64,000 nt of DNA. It comes from Bacteroidota bacterium. GTDB taxonomy: Bacteria; Bacteroidota; Bacteroidia; Bacteroidales; UBA12481. The DNA lies in NCBI GenBank assembly GCA_018669475.1, contig JABHCC010000032.1, positions 256,058 to 320,057 of the forward strand. Reading direction: 5' to 3'. The translations under genes and the position numbers were made by a program. Below are positions 35,405 to 43,656 of this stretch, one piece after another. Under the pieces are notes generated by a model. The model saw only the letters and a list, made by a program, of their open reading frames with translations. It did not search any database and was not told the DNA's origin. Every line of letters starts with the position of its first letter. Position 1 is the first letter of the stretch.

Positions 35405-36094
35405 ATGCGACTGATCTTTAATATACTTGCAATTATCCTTATGGGAGTGCCAACGCTTGCCCAAACGGATACTGTCAAAAAGGTCAGGTATTCTTCTGAT
35501 TTCAGGTTTGATGATGGGCTTTTTCTCAATTTCGTTCAGGTAAAAAACAATCAGGCAATTGCTGCGTCAAGAATTATTTCAAATTCAGACCCATACGATA
35601 TTGCTTTTTTTAAGGATCTGATTGAGCAAAAAAGCATTTCTTATTTTGATCAGTTCGGAGCCAGGAAGGATGTTTCAACTGATAATATTTGGGGTTTTTC
35701 TCAGGATGGTAAATTATTCATCAATTATAATGGAGAATTTAACCGCATTCCGATTGTTGGCAGCATCTGTCATTTTATTGCAGATATTACTGTGATCAAC
35801 TCAAACTATGACCCTTATCATTATGATCGTTATGATTATTCTTACTATAACTCATATTATTCCAGACCCCAAAACCGTTCTACCCGTTCGAAAGAGATGA
35901 GACAATATGTTTTAAACTTTGTAACTGGTGAAGTAAAGGTTTATAATCGTGAGTCAGTCATGGTTTTACTTATGGAAGATTCAGAACTATATGATGAATA
36001 TATAGACTTGAGAAAACGGAAGCAGAAGGACCTTATGTTCTTTTTTATCCGAAGATTTAATGATAAGCACCCCCTCTTTTTACCAGTCTGGTAA
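35405..36094 (+). CDS. secreted protein of unknown function
   Basis: 229 residues with signal peptide (MRLIFNILAIILMGVPTLAQ). I do not recognise the family. A tyrosine-rich patch lies at about residues 138-158 (DPYHYDRYDYSYYNSYYSR), followed by a basic stretch (RSTRSKEMRQYVLNF). The rest looks like mixed beta structure with a repeated DGLFLNF/DGKLFINY style. No catalytic motif or lipobox. It is transcribed from a strong consensus promoter and is probably periplasmic or surface exposed. Confidence 0.75.
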   Translation: MRLIFNILAIILMGVPTLAQTDTVKKVRYSSDFRFDDGLFLNFVQVKNNQAIAASRIISNSDPYDIAFFKDLIEQKSISYFDQFGARKDVSTDNIWGFSQDGKLFINYNGEFNRIPIVGSICHFIADITVINSNYDPYHYDRYDYSYYNSYYSRPQNRSTRSKEMRQYVLNFVTGEVKVYNRESVMVLLMEDSELYDEYIDLRKRKQKDLMFFFIRRFNDKHPLFLPVW

Positions 36095-36146
36095 AACAAA
36101 TTAGTATACCAGACGTTTAATTAGCAGATCCATTTTAAAGAAAACA

Positions 36147-36169
36147 GTTGGAGCAATTGATCCTCCAAC
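36147..36169 (+). promoter_or_regulatory. stem-loop in the 5' region of the lysozyme-like gene
   Basis: GTTGGAG (36147-36153) and CTCCAAC (36163-36169) form a 7-bp stem with a 9-nt loop, about 20 nt before the chosen start codon. No T-run follows. Role unknown. Confidence 0.4.
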
Positions 36170-36189
36170 ATTCCTACATGCAATTAATT

Positions 36190-36780
36190 ATGAAGAATAT
36201 ATATTTATTCCCGCTTATATTAGTGTTACTCTGTTTTTCATTTCGGGCATTTGCTCCAAATCCGGAACCCTCGTATGATTATGAGAAAATACAGAAAGAA
36301 TTACTAGAGCAATATCAACTTAAATGTGAATTAGAGTACCTGAAAAAAGTAGATGATTTTAAATATGCACTGGCTATCAGAGAATCAGACAACGACTGGA
36401 AGAAATACAATCCTTACGGATACATTGGAAAATTCCAGTTTGGAAAAGCCGCATTAGAGGTAACCGGATACGGGCATGTTGATTTTTATGATTTTCTTGA
36501 CAATCCAGCAATCTTTCCTGAAAAAGATCAGGATCTGGCTATGGATTCACTTTTAAATTTTAATGAATTTATTCTACGGAGTTATATTGAAAATTACGTG
36601 GGGGAAATCTTCATGGACAGTATCAGGATAACACGTACCGGATTGCTTGCAGCCTCCCACCTTGCAGGCCCAAGTAATGTTAAGCGTTTTCTTACCACAA
36701 ATGGCAAACACAATCCTTCTGATCATTTAGGAACACGGCTGTCAGATTATTTATTTACCTTTGGGGAGCAATATTATTAA
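36190..36780 (+). CDS. lysozyme/transglycosylase-like secreted protein
   Basis: 196 residues from the ATG at 36190, which opens a signal or anchor sequence ([22 protein letters not shown]). Earlier in-frame ATGs at 36148 and 36178 only add a polar extension. The core [30 protein letters not shown] has the catalytic-Glu-Ser pattern and glycine-rich loop of SLT/lysozyme folds, and [16 protein letters not shown] fits the C-terminal helix that follows. It probably cleaves peptidoglycan in the periplasm, but the family assignment is by fold motif only. It is followed by hisS after 8 bp. Confidence 0.65.
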   Translation: MKNIYLFPLILVLLCFSFRAFAPNPEPSYDYEKIQKELLEQYQLKCELEYLKKVDDFKYALAIRESDNDWKKYNPYGYIGKFQFGKAALEVTGYGHVDFYDFLDNPAIFPEKDQDLAMDSLLNFNEFILRSYIENYVGEIFMDSIRITRTGLLAASHLAGPSNVKRFLTTNGKHNPSDHLGTRLSDYLFTFGEQYY

Positions 36781-36788
36781 GCTCCGAA

Positions 36789-38192
36789 ATGGCACAAAAA
36801 CCAGGTATACCAAAGGGTACAAGAGACTTCACTCCTGCTCAGATGATTCGTCGGAATTATATTTTCGATACGATCCGCAAGGTTTTCAAAACCTACGGAT
36901 ATCAGGCTATTGAAACGCCTGCAATGGAATCTTTGCATACTCTTTTGGGGAAATATGGAGATGAAGGGGATAAACTGATTTTCAAAATTCTTAACTCTGG
37001 TGATTTTGCTTCAAAAATAGATTCATCCACTGCATCCCGACTTTCCGAAGGAAGCGCTGTCCCCTTTGAACTTTCTCGTGCATTGACCTCGCAAATTAGT
37101 GAAAAGGCACTCCGTTATGATCTTACAGTACCTTTTGCCAGATATATTGTACAACATCGTCATGAGACGACCTTCCCGTTTAAGCGATATCAGATTCAAC
37201 CAGTATGGCGAGCTGACCGTCCTCAGAAAGGGCGCTATCGTGAATTCTATCAATGTGATGTAGACGTAATTGGCAGCAAATCGCTCCTTAATGAAGCGGA
37301 ACTACTTCACATAATTTGTGAAGTGTTTGGCAGATTAAAAATTTCCATTAGGATTAAACTTAATAATCGTAAAATACTTGCCGGTATAGCTGAGATTATT
37401 GGTCAGGCAGATAAAATAGTTGACATAACTGTCGCCATTGATAAACTCGATAAAATTGGTCTTGATGGTGTCAATAAGGAACTGGCAAGAAAGGGACTTC
37501 CTCAGGAATCAATTGATCAATTACAACCAATAATTCATTTATCAGGGACTAATAGTGAAAAGCTTAAGCAGCTCAAAACTGTACTTTCTGAATCCGAAAC
37601 CGGCATGCAAGGCATAGCTGAAATGAGCTCTGTCCTTGATTTTAGCAAGGAAATGGATATTAGCGAATGGATTGATCTTGATCTCACACTTGCACGTGGA
37701 CTTAATTATTATACAGGAGCAATTATCGAGGTGAAATCGAGTGATATTGCTATTGGATCAATATGTGGAGGTGGCAGGTATGATGACCTGACGGGAATTT
37801 TCGGATTGCCTGATGTATCAGGCGTTGGGGTTTCATTCGGAGCTGATCGTATTTATGATGTGCTTGAACAAACTGAGCTTTTCCCTGAAGACTCAGGAAG
37901 CAGAACACAGATTCTGATAGTCAACTTTGGAGAAGATGAGCTTAAGGCCTGTATTCCGATTGCTATAACATTACGGGATGCTGGTTTTTCAGTTGAGCTC
38001 TATCCTGACCAGGTAAAAATGAAAAAACAGATGAGTTACGCAAATGCTAATTCAATTCCTTATGTTATACTGGCGGGACAACAAGAATTATCAGAAAACT
38101 CGGTTACGGTGAAAGACATGACAGAAGGGAATCAAAGTTCTTCTTTGATTACTAATATAGTTGATCACCTGAATAATCTCATGAATGACTGA
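36789..38192 (+). CDS. hisS: histidyl-tRNA synthetase
   Basis: 467-residue class II aminoacyl-tRNA synthetase. Motif 1 lies in [20 protein letters not shown] and following. Motif 2 is [20 protein letters not shown]. The histidine-specific loop is in [14 protein letters not shown], and motif 3 is [15 protein letters not shown]. The C-terminal anticodon-binding domain (about 370-467) includes [20 protein letters not shown]. Length is slightly above the bacterial norm. It lies upstream of the histidine ammonia-lyase gene, so two histidine-using genes are adjacent but separated by a promoter. Confidence 0.96.
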   Translation: MAQKPGIPKGTRDFTPAQMIRRNYIFDTIRKVFKTYGYQAIETPAMESLHTLLGKYGDEGDKLIFKILNSGDFASKIDSSTASRLSEGSAVPFELSRALTSQISEKALRYDLTVPFARYIVQHRHETTFPFKRYQIQPVWRADRPQKGRYREFYQCDVDVIGSKSLLNEAELLHIICEVFGRLKISIRIKLNNRKILAGIAEIIGQADKIVDITVAIDKLDKIGLDGVNKELARKGLPQESIDQLQPIIHLSGTNSEKLKQLKTVLSESETGMQGIAEMSSVLDFSKEMDISEWIDLDLTLARGLNYYTGAIIEVKSSDIAIGSICGGGRYDDLTGIFGLPDVSGVGVSFGADRIYDVLEQTELFPEDSGSRTQILIVNFGEDELKACIPIAITLRDAGFSVELYPDQVKMKKQMSYANANSIPYVILAGQQELSENSVTVKDMTEGNQSSSLITNIVDHLNNLMND

Positions 38193-38197
38193 GGTCA

Positions 38198-38228
38198 TTT
38201 GTCTAAGTTATAAAGTTTTCTACCTTTG
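38198..38228 (+). promoter_or_regulatory. Bacteroidota-type promoter of hutH
   Basis: TTTG (38198-38201), exactly 19 nt, TACCTTTG (38221-38228), starting 6 bp after the hisS stop. It leaves a leader of about 155 nt before the hutH start at 38390. Confidence 0.8.
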
Positions 38229-38389
38229 AAAAAAGGTCATATCTCATGCGTTGGATGCTCAATTATATGATCCAGATTAACCGCACAGGACTATTTTTTC
38301 TTTAGCTCACTGGTGGGCCATTAATGTCTTTTCTGGCCATTCTCAATTCTATTGTAGTTTTCTATTATATCATTTTCACAATTATTACT

Positions 38390-39922
38390 ATGAACTCACT
38401 CATTATAAACGGCGAAGGCCTTAGTATTCATGATGTAGAACGTGTTGCACGTAAGCATCAAATCGTTGAACTCCATCCGGAGGCTATTGAAAGAATAAAT
38501 ATTTGTCGCCAAATGGTTGAAGGTAAAATCAACTCAGGCGAAATTATGTATGGTGTAAATACTGGTATTGGAGAGTTTTCTGAGGTTATTTTATCAGATG
38601 ATCAGGTTAAAGACTTTCAGAAATATCTTATCTATAACCATGCGGCCGGAATTGGCGATCCTGCACCACTTGAATATGTTCGGGCTGCAATGCTTGGCAG
38701 AATTAACGTGCATTCTCATGGCAACTCAGGCAGCCGCCTGGAAGTAACCCAGACATTGGTTGACATGCTAAATAAAGGAGTCACTCCATTTGTTTGCCAA
38801 AAAGGCTCAGTTGGTGCCTCTGGTGACCTTGCACCCATGTCACAGATTGCTCTTTTGATGCTAGGTGAAGGGAAAGCATATTATCAAGGCGAACTCATGA
38901 GCGGAAAAGATGCCATGGATAAAGCCGGAATTACAATCCCGGGCTTACAGGCACGGGATGGACTAGCCACAATAAACGGATCAAATTTTCTCACTGCCAT
39001 GAGTGCAATATGGCTGGTTGATGCCGACAGATGGCTAAAACAAGCGGAAATTGCTGCCTCTATGTCATTAGAAGCATTAAAGGCAAATATGAAACCCTAT
39101 ACCAGTTTGTTACATGAAGTAAGAGGTTTTTCAGGGGCGGTAAGAAGTGCAAAAGCAATTAATAAATGTGTGTCAGGAGGAGATCTGAAAGAAGGAAGAG
39201 TGCAGTGCAAAGTTCAGGATGCCTATTCAATGCGATCGAGTCCTCAGGTTATCGGAACAGCTCATGATGCAATAAAGTGGGCCCGGTCGCAGGTGGAGAT
39301 TGAACTGAATGGTGTTGGAGATAATCCAATCTTTTTCCCGGAAAAGGATCTTCAAATCTCAGGAGCAAATTTCCAGGGCACACCTGTTTCCTTACCAATG
39401 GACATGGCAGGTGCCGCAATTACCATGGTAAGTGTTCTGTCAGAACGAAGAATGAACAGATTGAATAATCCAGCTCTCAGTGTTGGTCTGCCAGCATTTC
39501 TAACGAAAGGTGCAGGAATGTTTTCAGGATTAATGCTAAGTCAGTATACAGCTGATATGCAGATTGTAGAGCAGAGGATTCTATCAGCTCCTGCTTCAAT
39601 TCAATCAATTCCGGCAGCTGCTGACCAGGAGGACTTTGTTTCAATGGGAATGAATACCGCCATTAAGAACTTTCAGATTCTGGAAAATGCATATGGAATT
39701 CTGGGTATTGAGTTTATGGCTGCTGCCCAGGCTCTTGATTTCAGAAGATCAGAATATAGCTTTGGAAAAGGTGTTAATCTGGCGCATGAAGTTATTCGCA
39801 AACATGTAGACTTTCTTGAGATAGACCGTCCATTGTATGAAGATCATACCAATATGCAAGCCCTTGTGAAATCAGGTGATATTCTTGATGCAGTTGAAAG
39901 TGATTTGGGAACACTTGACTAA
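38390..39922 (+). CDS. hutH: histidine ammonia-lyase (aromatic amino acid lyase family)
   Basis: 510 residues from the ATG at 38390 (MNSLIINGEGLSIHDVER). A frame-extended start at 38324 would add the hydrophobic MSFLAILNSIVVFYYIIFT, which has no counterpart in the family. The MIO cofactor triad Ala-Ser-Gly is in GSVGASGDLAPMSQ. GVNTGIGEF, DGLATINGSNFLTA, NGVGDNPIFF and QDAYSMRSSPQVIG are the other conserved blocks. The enzyme deaminates histidine to urocanate. No other hut gene is in the window. The selectivity pair, Ser-His in typical HAL, reads Asn-His here (YLIYNHAAGIG), so the substrate is slightly uncertain. Confidence 0.88.
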   Translation: MNSLIINGEGLSIHDVERVARKHQIVELHPEAIERINICRQMVEGKINSGEIMYGVNTGIGEFSEVILSDDQVKDFQKYLIYNHAAGIGDPAPLEYVRAAMLGRINVHSHGNSGSRLEVTQTLVDMLNKGVTPFVCQKGSVGASGDLAPMSQIALLMLGEGKAYYQGELMSGKDAMDKAGITIPGLQARDGLATINGSNFLTAMSAIWLVDADRWLKQAEIAASMSLEALKANMKPYTSLLHEVRGFSGAVRSAKAINKCVSGGDLKEGRVQCKVQDAYSMRSSPQVIGTAHDAIKWARSQVEIELNGVGDNPIFFPEKDLQISGANFQGTPVSLPMDMAGAAITMVSVLSERRMNRLNNPALSVGLPAFLTKGAGMFSGLMLSQYTADMQIVEQRILSAPASIQSIPAAADQEDFVSMGMNTAIKNFQILENAYGILGIEFMAAAQALDFRRSEYSFGKGVNLAHEVIRKHVDFLEIDRPLYEDHTNMQALVKSGDILDAVESDLGTLD

Positions 39923-39931
39923 TTAATAAAT

Positions 39932-39966
39932 AATCAGGCAAGGCCTAATTATCCTTGTCTGATTTT
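39932..39966 (+). terminator. stem-loop terminator after hutH
   Basis: 12-bp stem (39932-39943 with 39953-39964) containing one G-U wobble in the plus-strand RNA but a C-A mismatch in the minus-strand RNA, followed by a short T-run. It serves hutH. Its right arm overlaps the last codons of the convergent gene at 39945-40439. Confidence 0.7.
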
Positions 39967-40439
39967 GCTTTTCCCCTTCCACGACTGGGTTGACTATGGT
40001 CATTTTGGAGTTTTCTCATCATTAAACTCATGAAATCCCGCTCAGCATGATAGAGTTGGAATACTTTTTCAACAGGTAACAGTTTTTTGAACTCCTTGTG
40101 GTATTTTGCGGCAAGTTCAGCCACTTTCAGCTCACTTAATATTTGCTGATCCATTCTCGTCTCCATCTCAGCAACACTCAGGCTATCCCTTCTTCCTCCG
40201 TATCCCCTGGATTCTCGCCGCCACTCCATAAGTTTCTCTTTCTTCGCCTGATACTCATTGTATACCGGCCAAAACTTCTCAGCTTCTTCAACAGATAAAT
40301 CAAGTTTATCCGTCAGGTAAGAAACACGATCAGCTTTGAATTTCTCAAAATAGTCATCAAACATTCTTCCTTGCCGCTGAGCTGATAACATCATCGGTAC
40401 AACAGCAATCACTAATATTAGAATAATCTTTCTAGTCAT
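39945..40439 (-). CDS. Spy/CpxP-like periplasmic protein
   Basis: 164 residues from the ATG at 40439, which opens a signal peptide (MTRKIILILVIAVVPMMLSA); the longer frame overlaps the upstream gene. The mature protein is helical and highly charged: FKADRVSYLTDKLDLSVEEA, EKFWPVYNEYQAKKEKLME, VEKVFQLYHAERDFMSLMM. This pattern recurs in small Bacteroidota proteins beside ECF sigma/anti-sigma pairs and resembles Spy/CpxP metal-sensing or chaperone proteins. It lies 10 bp downstream of the putative anti-sigma gene. A stress-sensing or chaperone role is inferred. Confidence 0.7.
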   Translation of the reverse strand: MTRKIILILVIAVVPMMLSAQRQGRMFDDYFEKFKADRVSYLTDKLDLSVEEAEKFWPVYNEYQAKKEKLMEWRRESRGYGGRRDSLSVAEMETRMDQQILSELKVAELAAKYHKEFKKLLPVEKVFQLYHAERDFMSLMMRKLQNDHSQPSRGRGKAKSDKDN

Positions 40440-40449
40440 AGTTTTATCA

Positions 40450-40884
40450 TTAATAAGCCCCATCCATAGCAGCCTCAATTATTGTATATTCATCAATATC
40501 CATCCATTCAAGAAATTCAGCCTGACCATCAACAGCATCTAACTCAATCAGTTCATTATCAGCCATTATCTCCGTCATTGTCCAATCATCAACATCCATC
40601 GCAAAAAACTCAACAACACTGTACATGGCTTCTTCAGCCCGTAAATCATTGTGTGGATTTATATACAACTGCTGAAAGCCAATAAAACCCAGCAGCAATA
40701 TAGCCGCAGCTCCTGATAACCAGCGAGTAATAGGCAAGTTAATAATACTTCTTACTTCCTTCTTCTCTTCCTCCCGGATGGAATCAAGCATTCGGGACTG
40801 AAAATCTTCGAAATAATTATCCGGAACTTTGAAGGGATTAGCCTTTGCTCCTTCTTGCCAGTTTATTGAATCTCCATTTTTCAT
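40450..40884 (-). CDS. putative single-pass membrane anti-sigma factor
   Basis: 144 residues: a cytoplasmic N-terminal region of about 50 residues (NPFKVPDNYFEDFQSRMLDS, reminiscent of anti-sigma N-termini), one membrane helix (about 57-75, WLSGAAAILLLGFIGF) and a very acidic periplasmic tail (EEAMYSVVEFFAMDVDDWTM and on). No zinc-finger HxxxCxxC motif is seen. The anti-sigma role is inferred from topology and position directly after the ECF sigma gene (43 bp) and before the Spy-like gene. Confidence 0.6.
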   Translation of the reverse strand: MKNGDSINWQEGAKANPFKVPDNYFEDFQSRMLDSIREEEKKEVRSIINLPITRWLSGAAAILLLGFIGFQQLYINPHNDLRAEEAMYSVVEFFAMDVDDWTMTEIMADNELIELDAVDGQAEFLEWMDIDEYTIIEAAMDGAY

Positions 40885-40927
40885 TTTATCGTTACTTAAT
40901 CTTTAGACTCTTTTCTTTCTGCATGGT

Positions 40928-41467
40928 TTAATCCTCCTTAAATGCATGCTCAATTTTTTTAACTGCATGATGATATGAGGCTTTCAGTGCTCCAACAGAT
41001 GTCTCAAGTATTTCTGAAATCTCCTGATACTTCAAATCCTGAAAGTACTTCATTTCGAAAACAAGTTTTTGTTTACGCGGCAGAGTTTCCAGAACAGCAT
41101 ATAATTTTTTCTGAATCTCATCACCATCAAAATACTCATCTGCTTCCAGACGACTTATTACTAAATCCTCAGCCTCATTCACCACATTAATTTGTTTTGC
41201 AGATCGCTGTTTGATAAAGCTTAATGCCTCATTTGTTGCAATCCTGTATAACCAGGTAAACAAACCACTGTCGGCACGAAATTTATCAAGGCCTTTCCAG
41301 ATTTTCAAAAAAGTATTCTGTAAAACATCATCAGCATCACTATGACTAACCACCATCCTCCTGACATGCCAATACAGTCGCTCCTGATAGACTTTCAACA
41401 GTTCGTTGAAGGCCTTTTCAGCCTGCCCTTTCTGGCGGAATAAACTCAATATTTCCTTGTCAGTCAT
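40928..41467 (-). CDS. ECF-type RNA polymerase sigma factor
   Basis: 179 residues. Region 2 (about 15-85) has DADDVLQNTFLKIWKGLDKF and the promoter-melting segment LFTWLYRIATNEALSFIK; region 4 (about 118-170) has LPRKQKLVFEMKYFQDLKYQ followed by the helix-turn-helix EISEILETSVGALKASYHHA. It starts an operon with a putative anti-sigma and a Spy-like gene, so it probably responds to envelope or metal stress. A nested inverted repeat (41483-41514) lies just upstream of its start. Confidence 0.93.
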   Translation of the reverse strand: MTDKEILSLFRQKGQAEKAFNELLKVYQERLYWHVRRMVVSHSDADDVLQNTFLKIWKGLDKFRADSGLFTWLYRIATNEALSFIKQRSAKQINVVNEAEDLVISRLEADEYFDGDEIQKKLYAVLETLPRKQKLVFEMKYFQDLKYQEISEILETSVGALKASYHHAVKKIEHAFKED

Positions 41468-41482
41468 AAAACAACTTGCTTG

Positions 41483-41514
41483 ACCATCATTTGACTAAAG
41501 TCAGGTATGATGGT
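41483..41514. promoter_or_regulatory. nested inverted repeat upstream of the ECF sigma gene
   Basis: Outer arms ACCATCAT (41483-41490) and ATGATGGT (41507-41514) enclose the inner dyad TGACTAAAGTCA (41492-41503). It lies 16 bp upstream of the sigma start and 12 bp past the transketolase stop. Read as RNA it is a stem-loop without a T-run, so it may be an operator or a weak tkt terminator. Confidence 0.6.
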
Positions 41515-41526
41515 TTAAACCACTTG

Positions 41527-43563
41527 CTAAAGTAGCCATGAGATCACTTCATTATAAACATGTTCAGGTGTATATCCAAATTTCTCATCTAAAACTGATG
41601 CTGGAGCGGAATAACCAAAATGATCCAATCCTACCACTTTCCCTCCATCACCAACCAATGATTGCAATGCAATTGGCAAACCTGCAGTCAGACCAAATAC
41701 TGGCACCCCGCTTGGCAATACTTGCTGCTTATAATTTGAATTCTGGGTATTATAAAGTCCTTCAGAAGGGACAGAAACAATCTGTGAATTAATACCTTTT
41801 CTCTCTTTCAGAAATTTTGCACCTTCTATTAATGTGGATACTTCTGATCCGTTACCAATCAAAATCAGGTCGGGTTTTGCATCGCAGTGCTGCACGACAT
41901 ATGCTCCATTAGCTGCCTGAAGAGAATCAACATATCTGCTTGTCTCACCTATGGCCGGGACATCTTTGATCCCCTGGCGTGACAACAATAGCGCTGTCGG
42001 AGTAGCATTATTCTCAACAGCCATTTTCCAGCAAACAGTTGTTTCATCTGCATCAGCAGGCCGCAATACTATTAGTCCTGGCCGACCAGAATGATTCTTC
42101 AAATGCTCCATTAACCTAATTTGTGCTTCATGTTCAATTGGCTGATGAGTAGGGCCATCTTCGCCAACTCTGAATGCATCATGCGTCCAAATATATATTA
42201 CCTGCAGCTCCATTAAAGAAGCCATTCGTACAGCAGGCTTCATATAATCAGAGAAAACAAAGAAAGTACCACAGGCCGGAATCAAACCACCATGAAGAGC
42301 CATCCCGTTGGCCAGTGAAGCCATAGTCAGCTCCGACACTCCGGCATGTAAAAATGACCCGGAGAAGTTATTAGGTGTAAATGGGGTGGTTTTTTTCAGA
42401 AATCCATCTGTTTTATCTGAATTGGCAAGATCGGCTGACATAACAATCAGATTATCCAGTTTGTCTGCCAGGAATGACATAACTGCTCCCGATGCAGCCC
42501 TTGAGGCGATATTTGCTTTTTGATCGATAGTTTCCCATTCTATTTCGGGAAGTTTGCCGGATAACCAGCGATCCAAAATATTTTCTAATTCTCCAGCAGT
42601 CTTTCTCCAATCAATTTCTTTCTCCTTAAGCTTTTTAGCCTCCTGTCTCTTTTTGGCAATAACAGTTTGGTAATACTCCTTCACTTCTGGAAATATTGCA
42701 ATCGGATTATTTGCATCACCGCCCAGATTCTCAACAGTTTTATTAAATGAGGCCCCTGCAGAGGAAATTGGCTGTCCGTGCGTTGAGCTTTGATTTTCAA
42801 ATGAATTACCCTCATCCGTAACACAACCCTTTCCCATTATCGTTTGACCAATAATCAAAACAGGCTTATCTGTTTCTGATTGAGCTTCCTGTAAAGCATT
42901 CCGTATTTCATCTGAATTGTTACCATTAATCGACAAAACCCGCCATCCCCATGCCTGATATTTCTTAGCTGTATCCTCAATAGTTACTGCTGAAGTTTCA
43001 GTTGACAATTGAATATTGTTTGAATCATAAAACATGATGAGATTGCTCAAAGCTAAATAGCCGGCTATTCTTCCGGCCCCCTGGCTGATCTCCTCCTGTA
43101 CACCACCATCTGAAATAAAAGTATATGTCTTATGAGCAGTCCATTCACCAAATCGATCGGCCATAATTCTTTCGGCTATGGCAGCACCAATTGCCATTGC
43201 ATGGCCTTGCCCCAATGGTCCGCTGGTATTCTCTACCCCCCTCTGTACATCCCTCTCAGGATGCCCTGGAGTTGGACTACCCCATTGCCTGAAATTGCTG
43301 ATTTCGTCCAGAGAATAAGTTCCACATAATGCCAATATTGAATAAAGCATTGGAGACATATGACCTGGATCCAGAAAAAAACGGTCACGAAAAGGCCAAT
43401 CCATTTGATCAGGATCAAATTTCAAAAACTCCGAAAAGAGAATACTTACATAATCTGCTCCCCCCATTGCTCCACCGGGATGACCTGACTTTGCTTTTTC
43501 GACCATTGCTGCTGAAAGAAGGCGAATATTATCTGCTGCTCTGTTTATAACTGCTTGATTCAT
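41527..43563 (-). CDS. tkt: transketolase
   Basis: 678-residue thiamine diphosphate enzyme of the non-oxidative pentose phosphate pathway. SGHPGGAMGGADYVSILF is the N-terminal block and RFFLDPGHMSPMLY follows. The thiamine motif is TFISDGGVQEEISQGAGRI, where the canonical GDG reads SDG. GPLGQGHAMAIGAAIAERIM, EDGPTHQPIEHEAQIR and LSRQGIKDVP are the other landmarks. It has a standard full-length N-terminal, central and C-terminal domain order. Divergent from ychF across a 93-bp gap. Confidence 0.95.
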   Translation of the reverse strand: MNQAVINRAADNIRLLSAAMVEKAKSGHPGGAMGGADYVSILFSEFLKFDPDQMDWPFRDRFFLDPGHMSPMLYSILALCGTYSLDEISNFRQWGSPTPGHPERDVQRGVENTSGPLGQGHAMAIGAAIAERIMADRFGEWTAHKTYTFISDGGVQEEISQGAGRIAGYLALSNLIMFYDSNNIQLSTETSAVTIEDTAKKYQAWGWRVLSINGNNSDEIRNALQEAQSETDKPVLIIGQTIMGKGCVTDEGNSFENQSSTHGQPISSAGASFNKTVENLGGDANNPIAIFPEVKEYYQTVIAKKRQEAKKLKEKEIDWRKTAGELENILDRWLSGKLPEIEWETIDQKANIASRAASGAVMSFLADKLDNLIVMSADLANSDKTDGFLKKTTPFTPNNFSGSFLHAGVSELTMASLANGMALHGGLIPACGTFFVFSDYMKPAVRMASLMELQVIYIWTHDAFRVGEDGPTHQPIEHEAQIRLMEHLKNHSGRPGLIVLRPADADETTVCWKMAVENNATPTALLLSRQGIKDVPAIGETSRYVDSLQAANGAYVVQHCDAKPDLILIGNGSEVSTLIEGAKFLKERKGINSQIVSVPSEGLYNTQNSNYKQQVLPSGVPVFGLTAGLPIALQSLVGDGGKVVGLDHFGYSAPASVLDEKFGYTPEHVYNEVISWLL

Positions 43564-43625
43564 TTTTTATTAAGCTTTTGATTCAGAAATTGTCCAGCGA
43601 AAATAATGCTTTAATACGGATTTTC

Positions 43626-43633
43626 TACCTTTG
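43626..43633 (+). promoter_or_regulatory. putative -7 box of ychF
   Basis: TACCTTTG, exact TAnnTTTG match, 23 bp before the ychF start in the divergent tkt-ychF gap. No TTTG lies exactly 19 nt upstream. Confidence 0.5.
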
Positions 43634-43656
43634 CATACGCAAAAAAAAAAGACATC

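Noticed and set aside
38324..38389. In-frame hydrophobic N-terminal extension of hutH (membrane-anchored enzyme)
   Set aside because: The family starts with the MNSLIINGEGL-type N-terminus. The extension is AT-rich DNA with no known counterpart.
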